A DNA stretch of 37,063 bases from Hyphomonadaceae bacterium UBA1849 (GTDB lineage Bacteria > Pseudomonadota > Alphaproteobacteria > Caulobacterales > Hyphomonadaceae): NCBI GenBank assembly GCA_002338565.1, contig DDIN01000006.1:230527-267589 (forward strand). Direction: 5' to 3'. The position numbers were made by a program, and so were the translations under genes. The notes beneath the pieces are model-generated. The model made no database searches. It was not told the origin of the DNA and was given only the letters and a program-made list of their open reading frames with translations. Each line of letters opens with the position of its first letter. Within the stretch, counting starts at the first letter, position 1. This document shows, piece by piece, positions 7,736 to 16,261 of the stretch.

Positions 7736-8224
7736 ATGAAGATCGGTCGTCTCAACGGATATCACGTACTGTTCATGCTGCTCGGCTTTTTCGGTGTCAT
7801 GATTATCGTGAACGTCATCTTCACCGTGTATGCGGTGCGATCATTTCCGGGCGAACAGGTTGAGCAATCCTACATTCAGGGCCTGAACTATAATCAGGCC
7901 CTCGAAGACCGCGCCCGCCAGGAAGAACTGGGCTGGTCAACCGAAGTTGGTCTTGAAGCAACAGAAAGTGGCAGCCCAATGCTGATCACTTACTGGCTGG
8001 ACGAGTTCGAGAACGGCATTACTCAGCTTGAGGTATCGGCCACGCTCACCCGTCCAGCGACCCGGGAAGGTCAACGCATTGTCGACCTGAGCGCAAATGG
8101 TCCGGGCCGCTATGAGATCATTCTGACCGACCTCGAAACCGGCGACTGGAACGCCGAAATAACCGCACAGTCACCCGACGGTGATACCGTCACAGCTCAT
8201 AAGTCACTAACATGGACACGCTGA
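7736..8224 (+). CDS. ccoH: cbb3 assembly protein CcoH/FixH
   Basis: FixH-family protein of 162 residues, required for stable cbb3 assembly and thought to contact the oxidase or copper-handling partners. One membrane helix at about 10-31 (VLFMLLGFFGVMIIVNVIF) is followed by a periplasmic domain. The conserved motif with Tyr and Asn after the helix (YIQGLNYNQAL, about 47-57) is present. It begins 5 bases after the ccoG stop, with AAGGA in the ccoG end as ribosome site, and its last 13 bases overlap ccoI. Order G-H-I-S is the classical arrangement. Confidence 0.93.
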   Translation: MKIGRLNGYHVLFMLLGFFGVMIIVNVIFTVYAVRSFPGEQVEQSYIQGLNYNQALEDRARQEELGWSTEVGLEATESGSPMLITYWLDEFENGITQLEVSATLTRPATREGQRIVDLSANGPGRYEIILTDLETGDWNAEITAQSPDGDTVTAHKSLTWTR

Positions 8225-10419
8225 CCTCTGCTGATCTGCCCCTCGGGGAAAACGTACCACCTCAAACGAGCGCACGTCCCTTTGTTCGCGAAAAGAACGG
8301 GCGTAGCGAGCTGATACTGGCAGTTTCCGGCGCGAAATGCGGCGGATGCCTTGCTAAGATCGAAAAGAATGTCAGCGCGCTCGAAGGCATCGACCACGTC
8401 CGCATGAACCTCTCTACCGGTCGCCTCGTGGCAGACTGGACTAGCGACGCGTTTAATCCCGACAGAATCATCGAAACGCTCAACGGTCTTGGATATCCGT
8501 CCAAACCGTTTGATCCGGATCTTGTCGACGCGAGCCGTCAAAAACGCGAACGCGGCCTTCTGCTGGCCATGGCCGTAGCAGGCTTTGCCGCCGCCAATAT
8601 CATGCTTTTGTCTGTGTCCGTCTGGGCAGGCAAAGGTGAGATGTCAGATGCGACACGCACCCTGCTGCACTGGGTTTCTGCCGCGATTGCCATTCCAACG
8701 GTCGCATTCTCGGGCCGTCCATTCTTCTCGTCCGCGCTTGGCGCTCTGCGAGGCGGACACGTCAATATGGACGTACCAATCTCGCTGGCTGTCATGCTGG
8801 CGACGGGCCTGAGCATTTACGAGACAATCCATCACGGTGAGCATTCCTACTTCGATGCGGCAGTGATGTTGCTCTTCTTCCTGTTGATTGGACGCTTCCT
8901 TGAAGCCCGCCTTCAGCGACAAGCCTACAAAGCCGCAGACGACCTGGCCGCGATGCAAGCCGTCACGGTTTCTCGCAGGCTCGCTGACGGCTCTATTGAG
9001 ACTGTCGCATCGGGTTCGCTTGACGTGGGCGATACGCTCATCATTTCAACAGGCGAGCGCCTGCCTGTAGATGCCGACCTTATGAGCGCAGAAGCATCGC
9101 TCAATACCAGCCTTGTCACTGGTGAAGTCATGCCCCAGCTGGAACCGCATGGCACACGCATTTACGCGGGCAGCGTCAATCTTGGCGCGCCTATCGAGGT
9201 CGCAGTCGCGACAACCACCGATGATTCCCTGATTGGCGAAATCAGTCGACTTCTGGATGTAGGCGAGCAAAAGCGTTCAAAGTATCGCCAGATCGCAGAT
9301 AAAGCCGCCGAACTCTATGTCCCAATCGTTCATACGCTGGCGGCAGTTGCGTTCATCGGCTGGTTCATCATCAGTGGCGACGTTAGAACTGCGCTCTTCA
9401 CTGCGATCTCCGTTCTGGTGATTACCTGCCCTTGCGCACTGGCGCTGGCCGCGCCTGTCGTTCAAATCGTCGCTGCGGGACGTCTCTTCCGCGCAAACGC
9501 CTTTCTGAAATCCGGTGATGCGCTGGAACGTATTGCTGCATGCGATCACATCATTTTCGATAAGACGGGCACACTCACAGAGCTAACACCTCATTTCGAT
9601 GATGCAGAAGAGTCACGCGAAAACCTGAACCTTGCAGCGCACCTCGCCCGTGCCAGTCGGCACCCGCTTTCCCGCGCTGTCGTACAGGCAGCCTGCCCCG
9701 GCCCCGTCGCAGAGAATGTCGAGGAGCACAAAGGCCTCGGCCTGTCGGGTCTCATTGATGGGAAGGAAGCACGCCTCGGCTCCTGGGAATGGGTCAGCGC
9801 TGAAAACGGCGCAGCGCCGGAAGACAATGTCAGCCTCTGGTTCTGGATTGAAGGCAGCGCCCCAGCGCCGCTCCATCTGACCGAAGACATCAAGAAAGGC
9901 GCAAAAGAGCTTCTGCAATCACTTGATAAGTTGGGCGTAACTTATGAGATCTGCTCAGGTGACCATCCGGCTCGCGTCGAAGAGGTTGCAGCTCGTCTCG
10001 GCGTTCAGAACTATACAGGCGGCATCAAACCTGTCGGCAAGGCAGAGCGCGTCGATTCGCTGAGCGCTGAAGGCCATAAGGTTCTCATGATTGGCGATGG
10101 TCTGAACGATGCCGGCGCACTTGCATCATCTCACGCAGCTCTCGCCCCGGGCGGCGCACTGGACGCAGCACGTACAGCGAGCGATGCAGTTTATTCCGGT
10201 GAGTCGCTTGAAAACATTGCGACCGTGATCCGTGTCGCCCGTTCAGCGCAGGGACGAATCAAAGAGAATTTCGGTCTGGCTGTGATCTACAATCTTATCG
10301 CGGTTCCGATTGCGCTCTTGGGATTTGTCACACCGCTCATCGCAGCGATTGCCATGTCAGGCTCCTCCATCGTCGTGACGCTGAATGCGCTGCGCGTAGC
10401 TTCAGGAAAAACAAAATGA
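8212..10419 (+). CDS. ccoI: Copper-exporting P1B ATPase for cbb3 assembly
   Basis: Inner-membrane copper ATPase that supplies copper to the cbb3 CuB site. 735 residues. Order of domains: one N-terminal metal-binding domain with CGGC (Cys43, Cys46); membrane helices from about 115; actuator loop TGEV at 303-306; membrane copper motif CPC at 406-408; phosphorylation site DKTGT with Asp450; HP motif (SRHPLS) in the nucleotide domain; hinge GDGLND in the last fifth; two final helices. The start ATG overlaps the ccoH end by 13 bases, and ccoS overlaps its stop by 4, so the three genes are probably translationally coupled. The operon context makes CcoI more likely than a detoxifying CopA. Confidence 0.95.
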   Translation: MDTLTSADLPLGENVPPQTSARPFVREKNGRSELILAVSGAKCGGCLAKIEKNVSALEGIDHVRMNLSTGRLVADWTSDAFNPDRIIETLNGLGYPSKPFDPDLVDASRQKRERGLLLAMAVAGFAAANIMLLSVSVWAGKGEMSDATRTLLHWVSAAIAIPTVAFSGRPFFSSALGALRGGHVNMDVPISLAVMLATGLSIYETIHHGEHSYFDAAVMLLFFLLIGRFLEARLQRQAYKAADDLAAMQAVTVSRRLADGSIETVASGSLDVGDTLIISTGERLPVDADLMSAEASLNTSLVTGEVMPQLEPHGTRIYAGSVNLGAPIEVAVATTTDDSLIGEISRLLDVGEQKRSKYRQIADKAAELYVPIVHTLAAVAFIGWFIISGDVRTALFTAISVLVITCPCALALAAPVVQIVAAGRLFRANAFLKSGDALERIAACDHIIFDKTGTLTELTPHFDDAEESRENLNLAAHLARASRHPLSRAVVQAACPGPVAENVEEHKGLGLSGLIDGKEARLGSWEWVSAENGAAPEDNVSLWFWIEGSAPAPLHLTEDIKKGAKELLQSLDKLGVTYEICSGDHPARVEEVAARLGVQNYTGGIKPVGKAERVDSLSAEGHKVLMIGDGLNDAGALASSHAALAPGGALDAARTASDAVYSGESLENIATVIRVARSAQGRIKENFGLAVIYNLIAVPIALLGFVTPLIAAIAMSGSSIVVTLNALRVASGKTK

Positions 10420-10565
10420 CCGCGCTTCTATTTTTGATTCCCGTCGCGCTGGGCATGGGCCTGATCGGCCTTGCGGCATTCTTCTGGTCAATGAAGACAG
10501 GCCAGTTCGATGACCCGCAAGGCTCGGCTGAACGCATTCTTCATGACGAAGACCGTCCGCTCTGA
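10416..10565 (+). CDS. ccoS: cbb3 maturation protein CcoS
   Basis: 49-residue protein with one membrane helix (about 4-25) and the family's short cytosolic tail GQFDDPQGSAERIL. CcoS is needed for cofactor insertion into CcoN in Rhodobacter. It starts in an ATGA overlap with the ccoI stop. Last gene of ccoGHIS; no clear terminator hairpin follows before the next promoter. Confidence 0.92.
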   Translation: MTALLFLIPVALGMGLIGLAAFFWSMKTGQFDDPQGSAERILHDEDRPL

Positions 10566-10640
10566 GGCGAAACACTCCATAGCAACTCCCCGTATGCGCG
10601 AGATCGTCATTAAACTTTCGGCTATCTTGCTTATTCCCGA

Positions 10641-10685
10641 TTGACATAACACTTCTGCCACGGCAGGTATTCAACAGTTGTTGAA
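10641..10685 (+). promoter_or_regulatory. Promoter and TetR-type operator before the TonB receptor
   Basis: A -35 box TTGACA (10641-10646), 17-base spacer, a weak -10 CAGGTA (10664-10669), and immediately after it the perfect palindrome TTCAACA-GT-TGTTGAA (10670-10685; flanking A/T extends it to 18 bp). The same palindrome, in the same position relative to the promoter, precedes the hydrolase gene at 13929. A repressor bound here would block initiation. The TetR encoded at 13088-13759 is the natural candidate. Confidence 0.7.
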
Positions 10686-10724
10686 TTCCCAGCATAAATA
10701 GCTGGGCATCATGGGGAGAGAAAG

Positions 10725-13052
10725 ATGATCCGCACTCGCCTTGCGCTCTTAGCGCTTGCCACTACCGCATTTTCACCTATCGCCGCCTTCGCTCAGGAAG
10801 CTGAAACCGAAACCGCTCAGGAAGCGCGCTTCGGCACGATTCAGGTTACCGCACAGCGTCGTGAAGAAAGCCAGCTGGACGTTCCACTGTCCGTATCTGC
10901 TTTCGATGGCGGTCTGCTCGCTGACCTCGGCGTCACCGACCTGACAGAAGTCGCGAAAATCACACCAAACGTCACGCTGGAAGTTTCCCGCGGCACGAAT
11001 ACAACCCTGTCCGCATTCATTCGTGGTGTTGGCCAGCAGGACCCAGTTGCAGGCTTTGAAGCCGGCGTCGGCATCTACATTGATGACGTCTACCTGAACC
11101 GTCCACAAGGCGCAGTTCTCGACGTATTCGACGTTGAGCGCATCGAGGTTCTTCGTGGCCCTCAAGGTACACTGTACGGCCGCAACACAATCGGTGGCGC
11201 AGTTAAGTACGTTACGAGCGGCCTTTCCGACACACCTACACTCAACGGTCGTTTCGCCGTTGGCTCATACCAGCAGCACGACGCTGTTCTTTCGGGCAGC
11301 ATGCCACTTTCAGACACGTTCCGTGTTGGCGGTGCTATTGCCTCTCTGAATCGCGACGGTTTCGGTGAGAACCTCACCACAGGCGAGCAAAACTACGACA
11401 AAGAAGTTTTGTCTGCGCGTGTATCGGCTGAGTGGGACGTTACTGAAGACTTCCAGCTCCGTTTCTCTGCTGACCGTACAGAAGATGATTCAGCACCACG
11501 TCAGGGGCACCGCCTCACACCAGGCCTGCTTTCCGGCGCTCCGGTTCTCGGAAACGTTTATGACACACGTGCTGGCCTGAATGTTGTATCTCAGGATGTT
11601 GAAGCTATGGGTGCGTCCCTGACGGCTGAATTCCGCCTGAACGACAACATTACGCTTCGCAACATCCTCGCTTACCGCGAAGATGAGAGCATCACACCAA
11701 TCGACTTCGACAGCCTTCCGGCTGGCGACCTCGACGTGCCTGCGATCTATGCTAACGACCAGTTCTCTGAAGAATTCCAGGTTCTCTATGAAGGCGACCG
11801 CCTCAACGGTCTCGTCGGCGTCTACTATCTCGATGCAAATGCTTCGACTGTGTTCGACGTACTGCTCGACACAACAGGTCAGCTTCTTGGCCTGCCAGGT
11901 CTGAACGCTCAGACATTCGGTGACGTAAACACTGAAACATGGTCTGTATTCGGTGACTTCACATACGACGTAACTGATCGTTTCGCAGTTACACTCGGCG
12001 CGCGTTACACGGAAGACAAGCGTACGTCTCAGGTTCTGCGACGCACATTTATCGGCGGATTCTCTGAATTCTTCGGCGGCAGCCCGATCCTGATTGCGAC
12101 AACGTCAGACTTTGATGGGTCTGCGGACTTCTCTGACTTCAGCCCGCGTCTTTCCCTCGCTTATGATCTGACTGACGACAGCAATGTCTACTTCACATAC
12201 GCACAGGGCTTCAAAGGCGGCGGTTTCGACCCGCGTGGCCAGACAAGCGCTGCACCTGACCTCGATCAGGACGGTATCGTATCGCCTCAGGAGCAGTTCG
12301 AATTCATGCAATTCGATCCAGAAGAAGTCGACAGCTTTGAAGTCGGTTACAAAGCGAGCCAGTTCGGCGGCCTGCTGAACTACTCTGTCGCAGCCTTCAC
12401 ATCTGACTACTCCGACGTACAGATCCCGGGCTCTATTGGCGTTGATACGGACAATGACGGCGTCAATGACACCTTCACGGGCGTCACAACAAACGCTGGT
12501 GCGGCAACTATCTGGGGTATCGAGTTTGAGGGCAATGCTACATTCGCTCAGGACGTGATCAATGACGGCGACCTGTTCAATGCAAGCTGGTCTCTCGGTT
12601 ATCTCGATGCATCTTACGACGAATACATCGACGCATTCGGTAACGACGTTGCTGACCAGCGCGTTGTCCAGAACACACCAGACTGGACTGCAAGCCTGCG
12701 TCTTGCTTACGACACGCCGTTCAACCTCGGCATGAATGAAGGTAACCTGCTCGCTAACGTCATGGCGTCTTACCGCGGCGACTCCAGCCAGTTCGAGACA
12801 CCAAGCGCTTACCTCGATCAGGAAGCTTACACCCTACTCGACGCGTCTATCCGCTGGGAAACAGCAGACGGCCGCTATGGTCTGACACTGTCGGGTAAAA
12901 ACCTCACAGACGAGCGTTACATCGTTGCTGGCTACAACTTCACAAACGAAGCGACGAACCCGCCAACACCAACACTCGGTCTCGAAGGCACACTGACAGG
13001 CTTCTACGGTGACCCGCGCACTGTCACTCTCGGCTTCGACTTCTCGTTCTAA
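10725..13052 (+). CDS. TonB-dependent outer-membrane receptor
   Basis: Active outer-membrane importer, 775 residues. Signal peptide of about 23 residues ending AAFA-Q. The plug domain begins near residue 36 (FGTIQVTAQRREES) and includes the NTIGGAVKY region; the remainder is a beta-barrel ending in GFDFSF, with the C-terminal Phe needed for barrel insertion. GGGGAGAGAAAG precedes the ATG. An unusual detail is a full EF-hand-type calcium loop at 512-523 (DLDQDGIVSPQE) and a second DxDxDG stretch at 574-579. The substrate cannot be read from sequence. The shared operator and the neighbouring hydrolase and MFS genes suggest an organic, perhaps ester-containing, compound rather than a plain siderophore; this is inference. 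Confidence 0.92.
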   Translation: MIRTRLALLALATTAFSPIAAFAQEAETETAQEARFGTIQVTAQRREESQLDVPLSVSAFDGGLLADLGVTDLTEVAKITPNVTLEVSRGTNTTLSAFIRGVGQQDPVAGFEAGVGIYIDDVYLNRPQGAVLDVFDVERIEVLRGPQGTLYGRNTIGGAVKYVTSGLSDTPTLNGRFAVGSYQQHDAVLSGSMPLSDTFRVGGAIASLNRDGFGENLTTGEQNYDKEVLSARVSAEWDVTEDFQLRFSADRTEDDSAPRQGHRLTPGLLSGAPVLGNVYDTRAGLNVVSQDVEAMGASLTAEFRLNDNITLRNILAYREDESITPIDFDSLPAGDLDVPAIYANDQFSEEFQVLYEGDRLNGLVGVYYLDANASTVFDVLLDTTGQLLGLPGLNAQTFGDVNTETWSVFGDFTYDVTDRFAVTLGARYTEDKRTSQVLRRTFIGGFSEFFGGSPILIATTSDFDGSADFSDFSPRLSLAYDLTDDSNVYFTYAQGFKGGGFDPRGQTSAAPDLDQDGIVSPQEQFEFMQFDPEEVDSFEVGYKASQFGGLLNYSVAAFTSDYSDVQIPGSIGVDTDNDGVNDTFTGVTTNAGAATIWGIEFEGNATFAQDVINDGDLFNASWSLGYLDASYDEYIDAFGNDVADQRVVQNTPDWTASLRLAYDTPFNLGMNEGNLLANVMASYRGDSSQFETPSAYLDQEAYTLLDASIRWETADGRYGLTLSGKNLTDERYIVAGYNFTNEATNPPTPTLGLEGTLTGFYGDPRTVTLGFDFSF

Positions 13053-13075
13053 TCGGGAAGCACAGCTAAAACGAA

Positions 13076-13110
13076 AAACGGCGACGCTTAAAGCGTCGCC
13101 GTTTCTTTTT
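13076..13110. terminator. Bidirectional terminator shared by receptor and TetR genes
   Basis: Stem AAACGGCGACGC (13076-13087), loop TTAAA, GCGTCGCCGTTT (13093-13104), then T-rich to 13110. The A-rich 5' side serves the - strand. The - strand TetR stop codon (13088-13090) lies in the loop, so the right arm is also TetR coding sequence. Confidence 0.9.
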
Positions 13111-13759
13111 GACTTGCTGCAATCATATCCGAGAAACCTGCAGCCACAAAGTCGACTATGTAGTCACACGCATCGGGCAGATCATCAGACTTGCAAAGGT
13201 CGTCAGACAAATGGTCTATACGTCCAGTCTGCGCAAAGGCCAGCGTCAACGCACCGGAGAGGCAGTGATAGCCCCAATACATGCTTTTATCGGGAACTCC
13301 CGGGAGCGCAGTTTTCAGAACGGCTAAAAACCGATGGATCATCGGGTCAAAGAACTGCGTCATCAGCGTGCCGCCCCATTCAGGCGAGCTGTTCACGTAC
13401 GCGATCAATGCATAATAGCTTTTCCAGCCAGGCTCCTGAACCTGCGATCGCTTTAATAGCGGCTCGAAATAGGCGCGAATAATATCTTTGACTTGCGGCG
13501 GGTTCGGTGCCGCGTTCTGAACGGTCGCTTCCAGCGCTTCAAGACGCCAGCTGTTCAGTATCTGCGCACGACGAAGCAGCACCGCATCGAACAAATCCCG
13601 CTTCGGGCCGAAGTGGTAATTTGCCAACGCCACATCCACACCAGCCTCTTTGGCAATGGCGCGCAGCGTCACACCGTCATAGCCATGCTTGGCGAAGAGG
13701 CTCTCCGCCGCGTTCAGAATAGCTTCGCGCTTATCCTGCTTTTTGTTTTCTGCCGCCAT
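13088..13759 (-). CDS. TetR-family regulator of the uptake cluster
   Basis: 223-residue one-component regulator. The N-terminal TetR DNA-binding domain spans about 10-58 with the family helix-turn-helix (ILNAAESLFAKHGYDGVTLR, then AGVDVALANYHF). The C-terminal ligand domain has the GWKSYYALIAYVNSSPEW stretch, which resembles the PsrA-like subgroup that responds to fatty acids or acyl-CoAs; this is weak evidence for the ligand. It lies between the receptor gene (convergent) and the hydrolase-MFS pair (divergent). Two identical-type palindromes in front of those targets are its likely operators. A possible ribosome site GGGGAG lies about 14 bases before the ATG, which is distant. Its last codons form part of the shared terminator stem. 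Confidence 0.9.
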   Translation of the reverse strand: MAAENKKQDKREAILNAAESLFAKHGYDGVTLRAIAKEAGVDVALANYHFGPKRDLFDAVLLRRAQILNSWRLEALEATVQNAAPNPPQVKDIIRAYFEPLLKRSQVQEPGWKSYYALIAYVNSSPEWGGTLMTQFFDPMIHRFLAVLKTALPGVPDKSMYWGYHCLSGALTLAFAQTGRIDHLSDDLCKSDDLPDACDYIVDFVAAGFSDMIAASQKETATL

Positions 13760-13838
13760 GACCCAACGTTAGCTCCCCTATTATTTTTATTCAGTTAGCG
13801 GACTACACCTGCAAAGGCAAAACTCTGCCTGAAAAAGC

Positions 13839-13882
13839 TTGCGCTCCCGCATTCAGAGTCTAGAATTTCAACAATTGTTGAA
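13839..13882 (+). promoter_or_regulatory. Promoter and TetR-type operator before hydrolase-MFS
   Basis: Predicted -35 TTGCGC (13839-13844), 16-base spacer, -10 TAGAAT (13861-13866), then directly the perfect palindrome TTCAACA-AT-TGTTGAA (13867-13882). Both arms are identical to the operator at 10670-10685 and only the two central bases differ. The divergent tetR gene starts 108 bases to the left, so it may be autoregulated from here. Confidence 0.72.
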
Positions 13883-13928
13883 GACGTAAAGAGGGCGATG
13901 CCTGATAGGTCTTCTGGGAGGCAAAAAA

Positions 13929-14792
13929 TTGGATATCTACTATCGCTCGGGCGATGGTCTGAAGCTGTACGCGAAGAGTTACGGCCCGGACGACGCCCCT
14001 GTGACGGCGTTGTGCATGCACGGGCTCACGCGCAATCACAAAGATTTCGAACCTATGATAAACGCGTTGCTCGAAAGCGGCACGAATGTTCGTTTCATAG
14101 CAGTCGATGTGCGCGGACGCGGGCTTTCCGAACGCGATACAAATCCGGTGAACTATTCCCCTGCGATTTATGCGCAGGACATGATCGCTCTGCTCGATCA
14201 TCTCGAAATTGAGACCGTAAAACTCGTCGGCACAAGCATGGGCGGCCTCATGTCCATGGTGCTCATGACCATGATCCCCCACCGAATTGAAGGTGTCGTC
14301 CTGAACGATATCGGGCCTGTCCTCCAGAAAGAAGGCCTTGATCGCATCCAGAATTATGTCGGCGGCACGCTGCAAAAAGATAACTGGGAAGCCGCAGCCA
14401 AAGCGGTCGAGGATGTGCAGGGTTCCGCATTCCCCGACTATACGCACGAAGACTGGATTGCGTTTGCCCGTCGCACATATCGCGAGCTGGACGATGGACG
14501 TGTCGAACTCGACTATGATCCGGAAATCTCGCGCACTGTGAAAGACGTGCGTCCTAACATTTTCACCAACATGGCGATGTGGAAGCTCTTCAAAGCGATG
14601 AAGCCTGTCCCGCTGCTTTTGGTGCGCGGCGAAATCTCTGACCTCCTGTCAGACAAGAATGCCAGAAAAATGGTCCGCAAGCACGGCAATGCGGAACTCG
14701 TTACCGTGCCGCGCGTCGGCCACACCCCTCTACTGGACGAACCTGTTGTGCAGGGTGCGCTCCGCCCATTTCTCGAACAGGGAGCCAGCTAA
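13929..14792 (+). CDS. Alpha/beta hydrolase
   Basis: Predicted cytosolic ester or lactone hydrolase, 287 residues, no signal peptide. The start is a TTG at 13929 with GGGAGG about 7 bases ahead; no better start exists in frame. Visible fold marks: HG oxyanion motif (CMHGLTRNH, about 29-36), nucleophile elbow GTSMGG with Ser103, probable acid Asp238, and His265 in VGHTPLLDEP. The Ser-Asp-His triad therefore looks intact. It overlaps the MFS start by one base (TAATG), so the two are cotranscribed. It probably processes the compound imported by the adjacent transporters. The substrate is unknown; an epoxide hydrolase or dehalogenase is less likely because the nucleophile is Ser. Confidence 0.88.
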   Translation: MDIYYRSGDGLKLYAKSYGPDDAPVTALCMHGLTRNHKDFEPMINALLESGTNVRFIAVDVRGRGLSERDTNPVNYSPAIYAQDMIALLDHLEIETVKLVGTSMGGLMSMVLMTMIPHRIEGVVLNDIGPVLQKEGLDRIQNYVGGTLQKDNWEAAAKAVEDVQGSAFPDYTHEDWIAFARRTYRELDDGRVELDYDPEISRTVKDVRPNIFTNMAMWKLFKAMKPVPLLLVRGEISDLLSDKNARKMVRKHGNAELVTVPRVGHTPLLDEPVVQGALRPFLEQGAS

Positions 14793-16093
14793 TGTCTGAC
14801 ATCCAAACAACAGCAGAACCGGTCACCAACAAGGTAAAGGGCCGCGCCTGGGTTCTGGCCGTCCTGACGATGGTCTACACCTTCAACCACCTCGACCGTC
14901 AAGTCATCATCACAGTGCTCGAGCCGATCAAAGCGGCGATGCAGCTATCCGACCAACAGCTCGGTCTCCTGACCGGTCTGAGCTTTGCTCTGGTCTACGC
15001 TACGCTCGGCATTCCGGTTGCCTATCTGGCTGACAGGTCCAACCGCCGTAACATTATCGCCCTCGCCCTACTCGTCTGGTCCGGTGCGACCGCGGTCTGC
15101 GGCGTCACGCAAAACTTCTGGCAACTCTTCCTGGCCCGTATGGGCGTAGGCATCGGCGAAGCCGGCGGCACACCTCCCGCGACATCTATGATCTCAGACC
15201 TGTACGCACCGCGCGAGCGAGCAATGGCGCTTGGCATTTACACGACCGGTATCGGCTTCGGCATTATGCTTGGCTATATCGTCGGTGCTCTGGTCTATGC
15301 TAACTTTGGCTGGCGCGCCGCATTCTTCGCGGCCGGTGTACCTGGCATTCTCCTTGCCATCATCTTGCGCTTTACGGTCAAAGAACCTCAACGCGGCATT
15401 TCCGAGAACCGACACACCGACACAAGCGAGCCTGCGCCAAGCATGATGGAGACGTTCCGCTTCATGATGAGCCAGTCTTCCTACATGTTCCTGCTGCTCG
15501 GCTGCCTGCTCATCTGCGTTTCCGCAAACGCCTATGTCGCTTTCACATCAAGCCATTTGCAGCGCACTTATGACCTGCAGCCTCAGGATGTTGCGATCCC
15601 TCTCGGGCTTCTGATCGGTGGCGTCGGTTCTGTCGGTGCCATCGTGATTGGCTTCATCTGTGACAAGCTCTCAGCCAAAGACCTTCGCTGGCGTCCATGG
15701 ATCATCGCCGTCACATCAGCAGTCGCTCTGCCGTTTGCATTCATGTTCCTGCAGGCATCAACGCCAATGGAAGCCTATATCTGGAATGTGGTGCCAAACT
15801 TTGTGGGCCTGCTCTATGCGAGCATAGCCTACACAGCATCACAGGAACTGGTGAAGCTGCGCATGCGCTCATTCTCTTCCGCATTCACGCTGTTCTGCCT
15901 CACTTTGATTGGCATTAGCGGCGGCCCTTGGGTGACGGGCTTCCTCAGCGACATGTTCTCAGCTGGCGGTCACGAAGCACCTCTGAAGCACGCACTTGAG
16001 TGGGTGCTGCTATTTAATGGTGCGAGCGTCATCTGTTTGATTCTGGCTGGATTCAACTATCGGGCTGACGTAGCGAGAGCGCTCGAAGACTAA
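14792..16093 (+). CDS. MFS transporter, spinster-like
   Basis: Inner-membrane major facilitator of 433 residues with about 12 helices. Loop motifs fit the family: NHLDRQV in helix 1 and a loop 2-3 motif AYLADRSNRRNI (about 73-84), then GIGEAGGTPPATS in helix 4. This GEAGG pattern is typical of the spinster-like group common in sphingomonads and Caulobacterales. The start codon overlaps the hydrolase stop by one base, with GGGAGCC upstream. Together with the TonB receptor it gives a two-membrane uptake route. The substrate cannot be assigned. Confidence 0.88.
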   Translation: MSDIQTTAEPVTNKVKGRAWVLAVLTMVYTFNHLDRQVIITVLEPIKAAMQLSDQQLGLLTGLSFALVYATLGIPVAYLADRSNRRNIIALALLVWSGATAVCGVTQNFWQLFLARMGVGIGEAGGTPPATSMISDLYAPRERAMALGIYTTGIGFGIMLGYIVGALVYANFGWRAAFFAAGVPGILLAIILRFTVKEPQRGISENRHTDTSEPAPSMMETFRFMMSQSSYMFLLLGCLLICVSANAYVAFTSSHLQRTYDLQPQDVAIPLGLLIGGVGSVGAIVIGFICDKLSAKDLRWRPWIIAVTSAVALPFAFMFLQASTPMEAYIWNVVPNFVGLLYASIAYTASQELVKLRMRSFSSAFTLFCLTLIGISGGPWVTGFLSDMFSAGGHEAPLKHALEWVLLFNGASVICLILAGFNYRADVARALED

Positions 16094-16220
16094 GCACAAA
16101 GTGAGATATTTTTGCCTTACACCGTATAAAAAATGCTGAATATCACATCGCGATAGTAAGGATTTTGATAGACTGGACTATATTCTTCTAGGGAAAAACG
16201 GTATTAGCTCGCCCAAACAG

Positions 16221-16237
16221 TGTAGCAAAGTACTACA
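16221..16237. promoter_or_regulatory. Inverted repeat before the copper monooxygenase gene
   Basis: TGTAG-caaagta-CTACA, 24 bases before the ATG at 16262, in a 168-base intergenic region that also holds an AT-rich stretch (TATATT near 16180) possible for a promoter. It differs from the TTCAACA operator of the neighbouring cluster, so this gene may be under separate control. Confidence 0.3.
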
Positions 16238-16261
16238 AAAACATGTCCTCGGGAGAACAAC

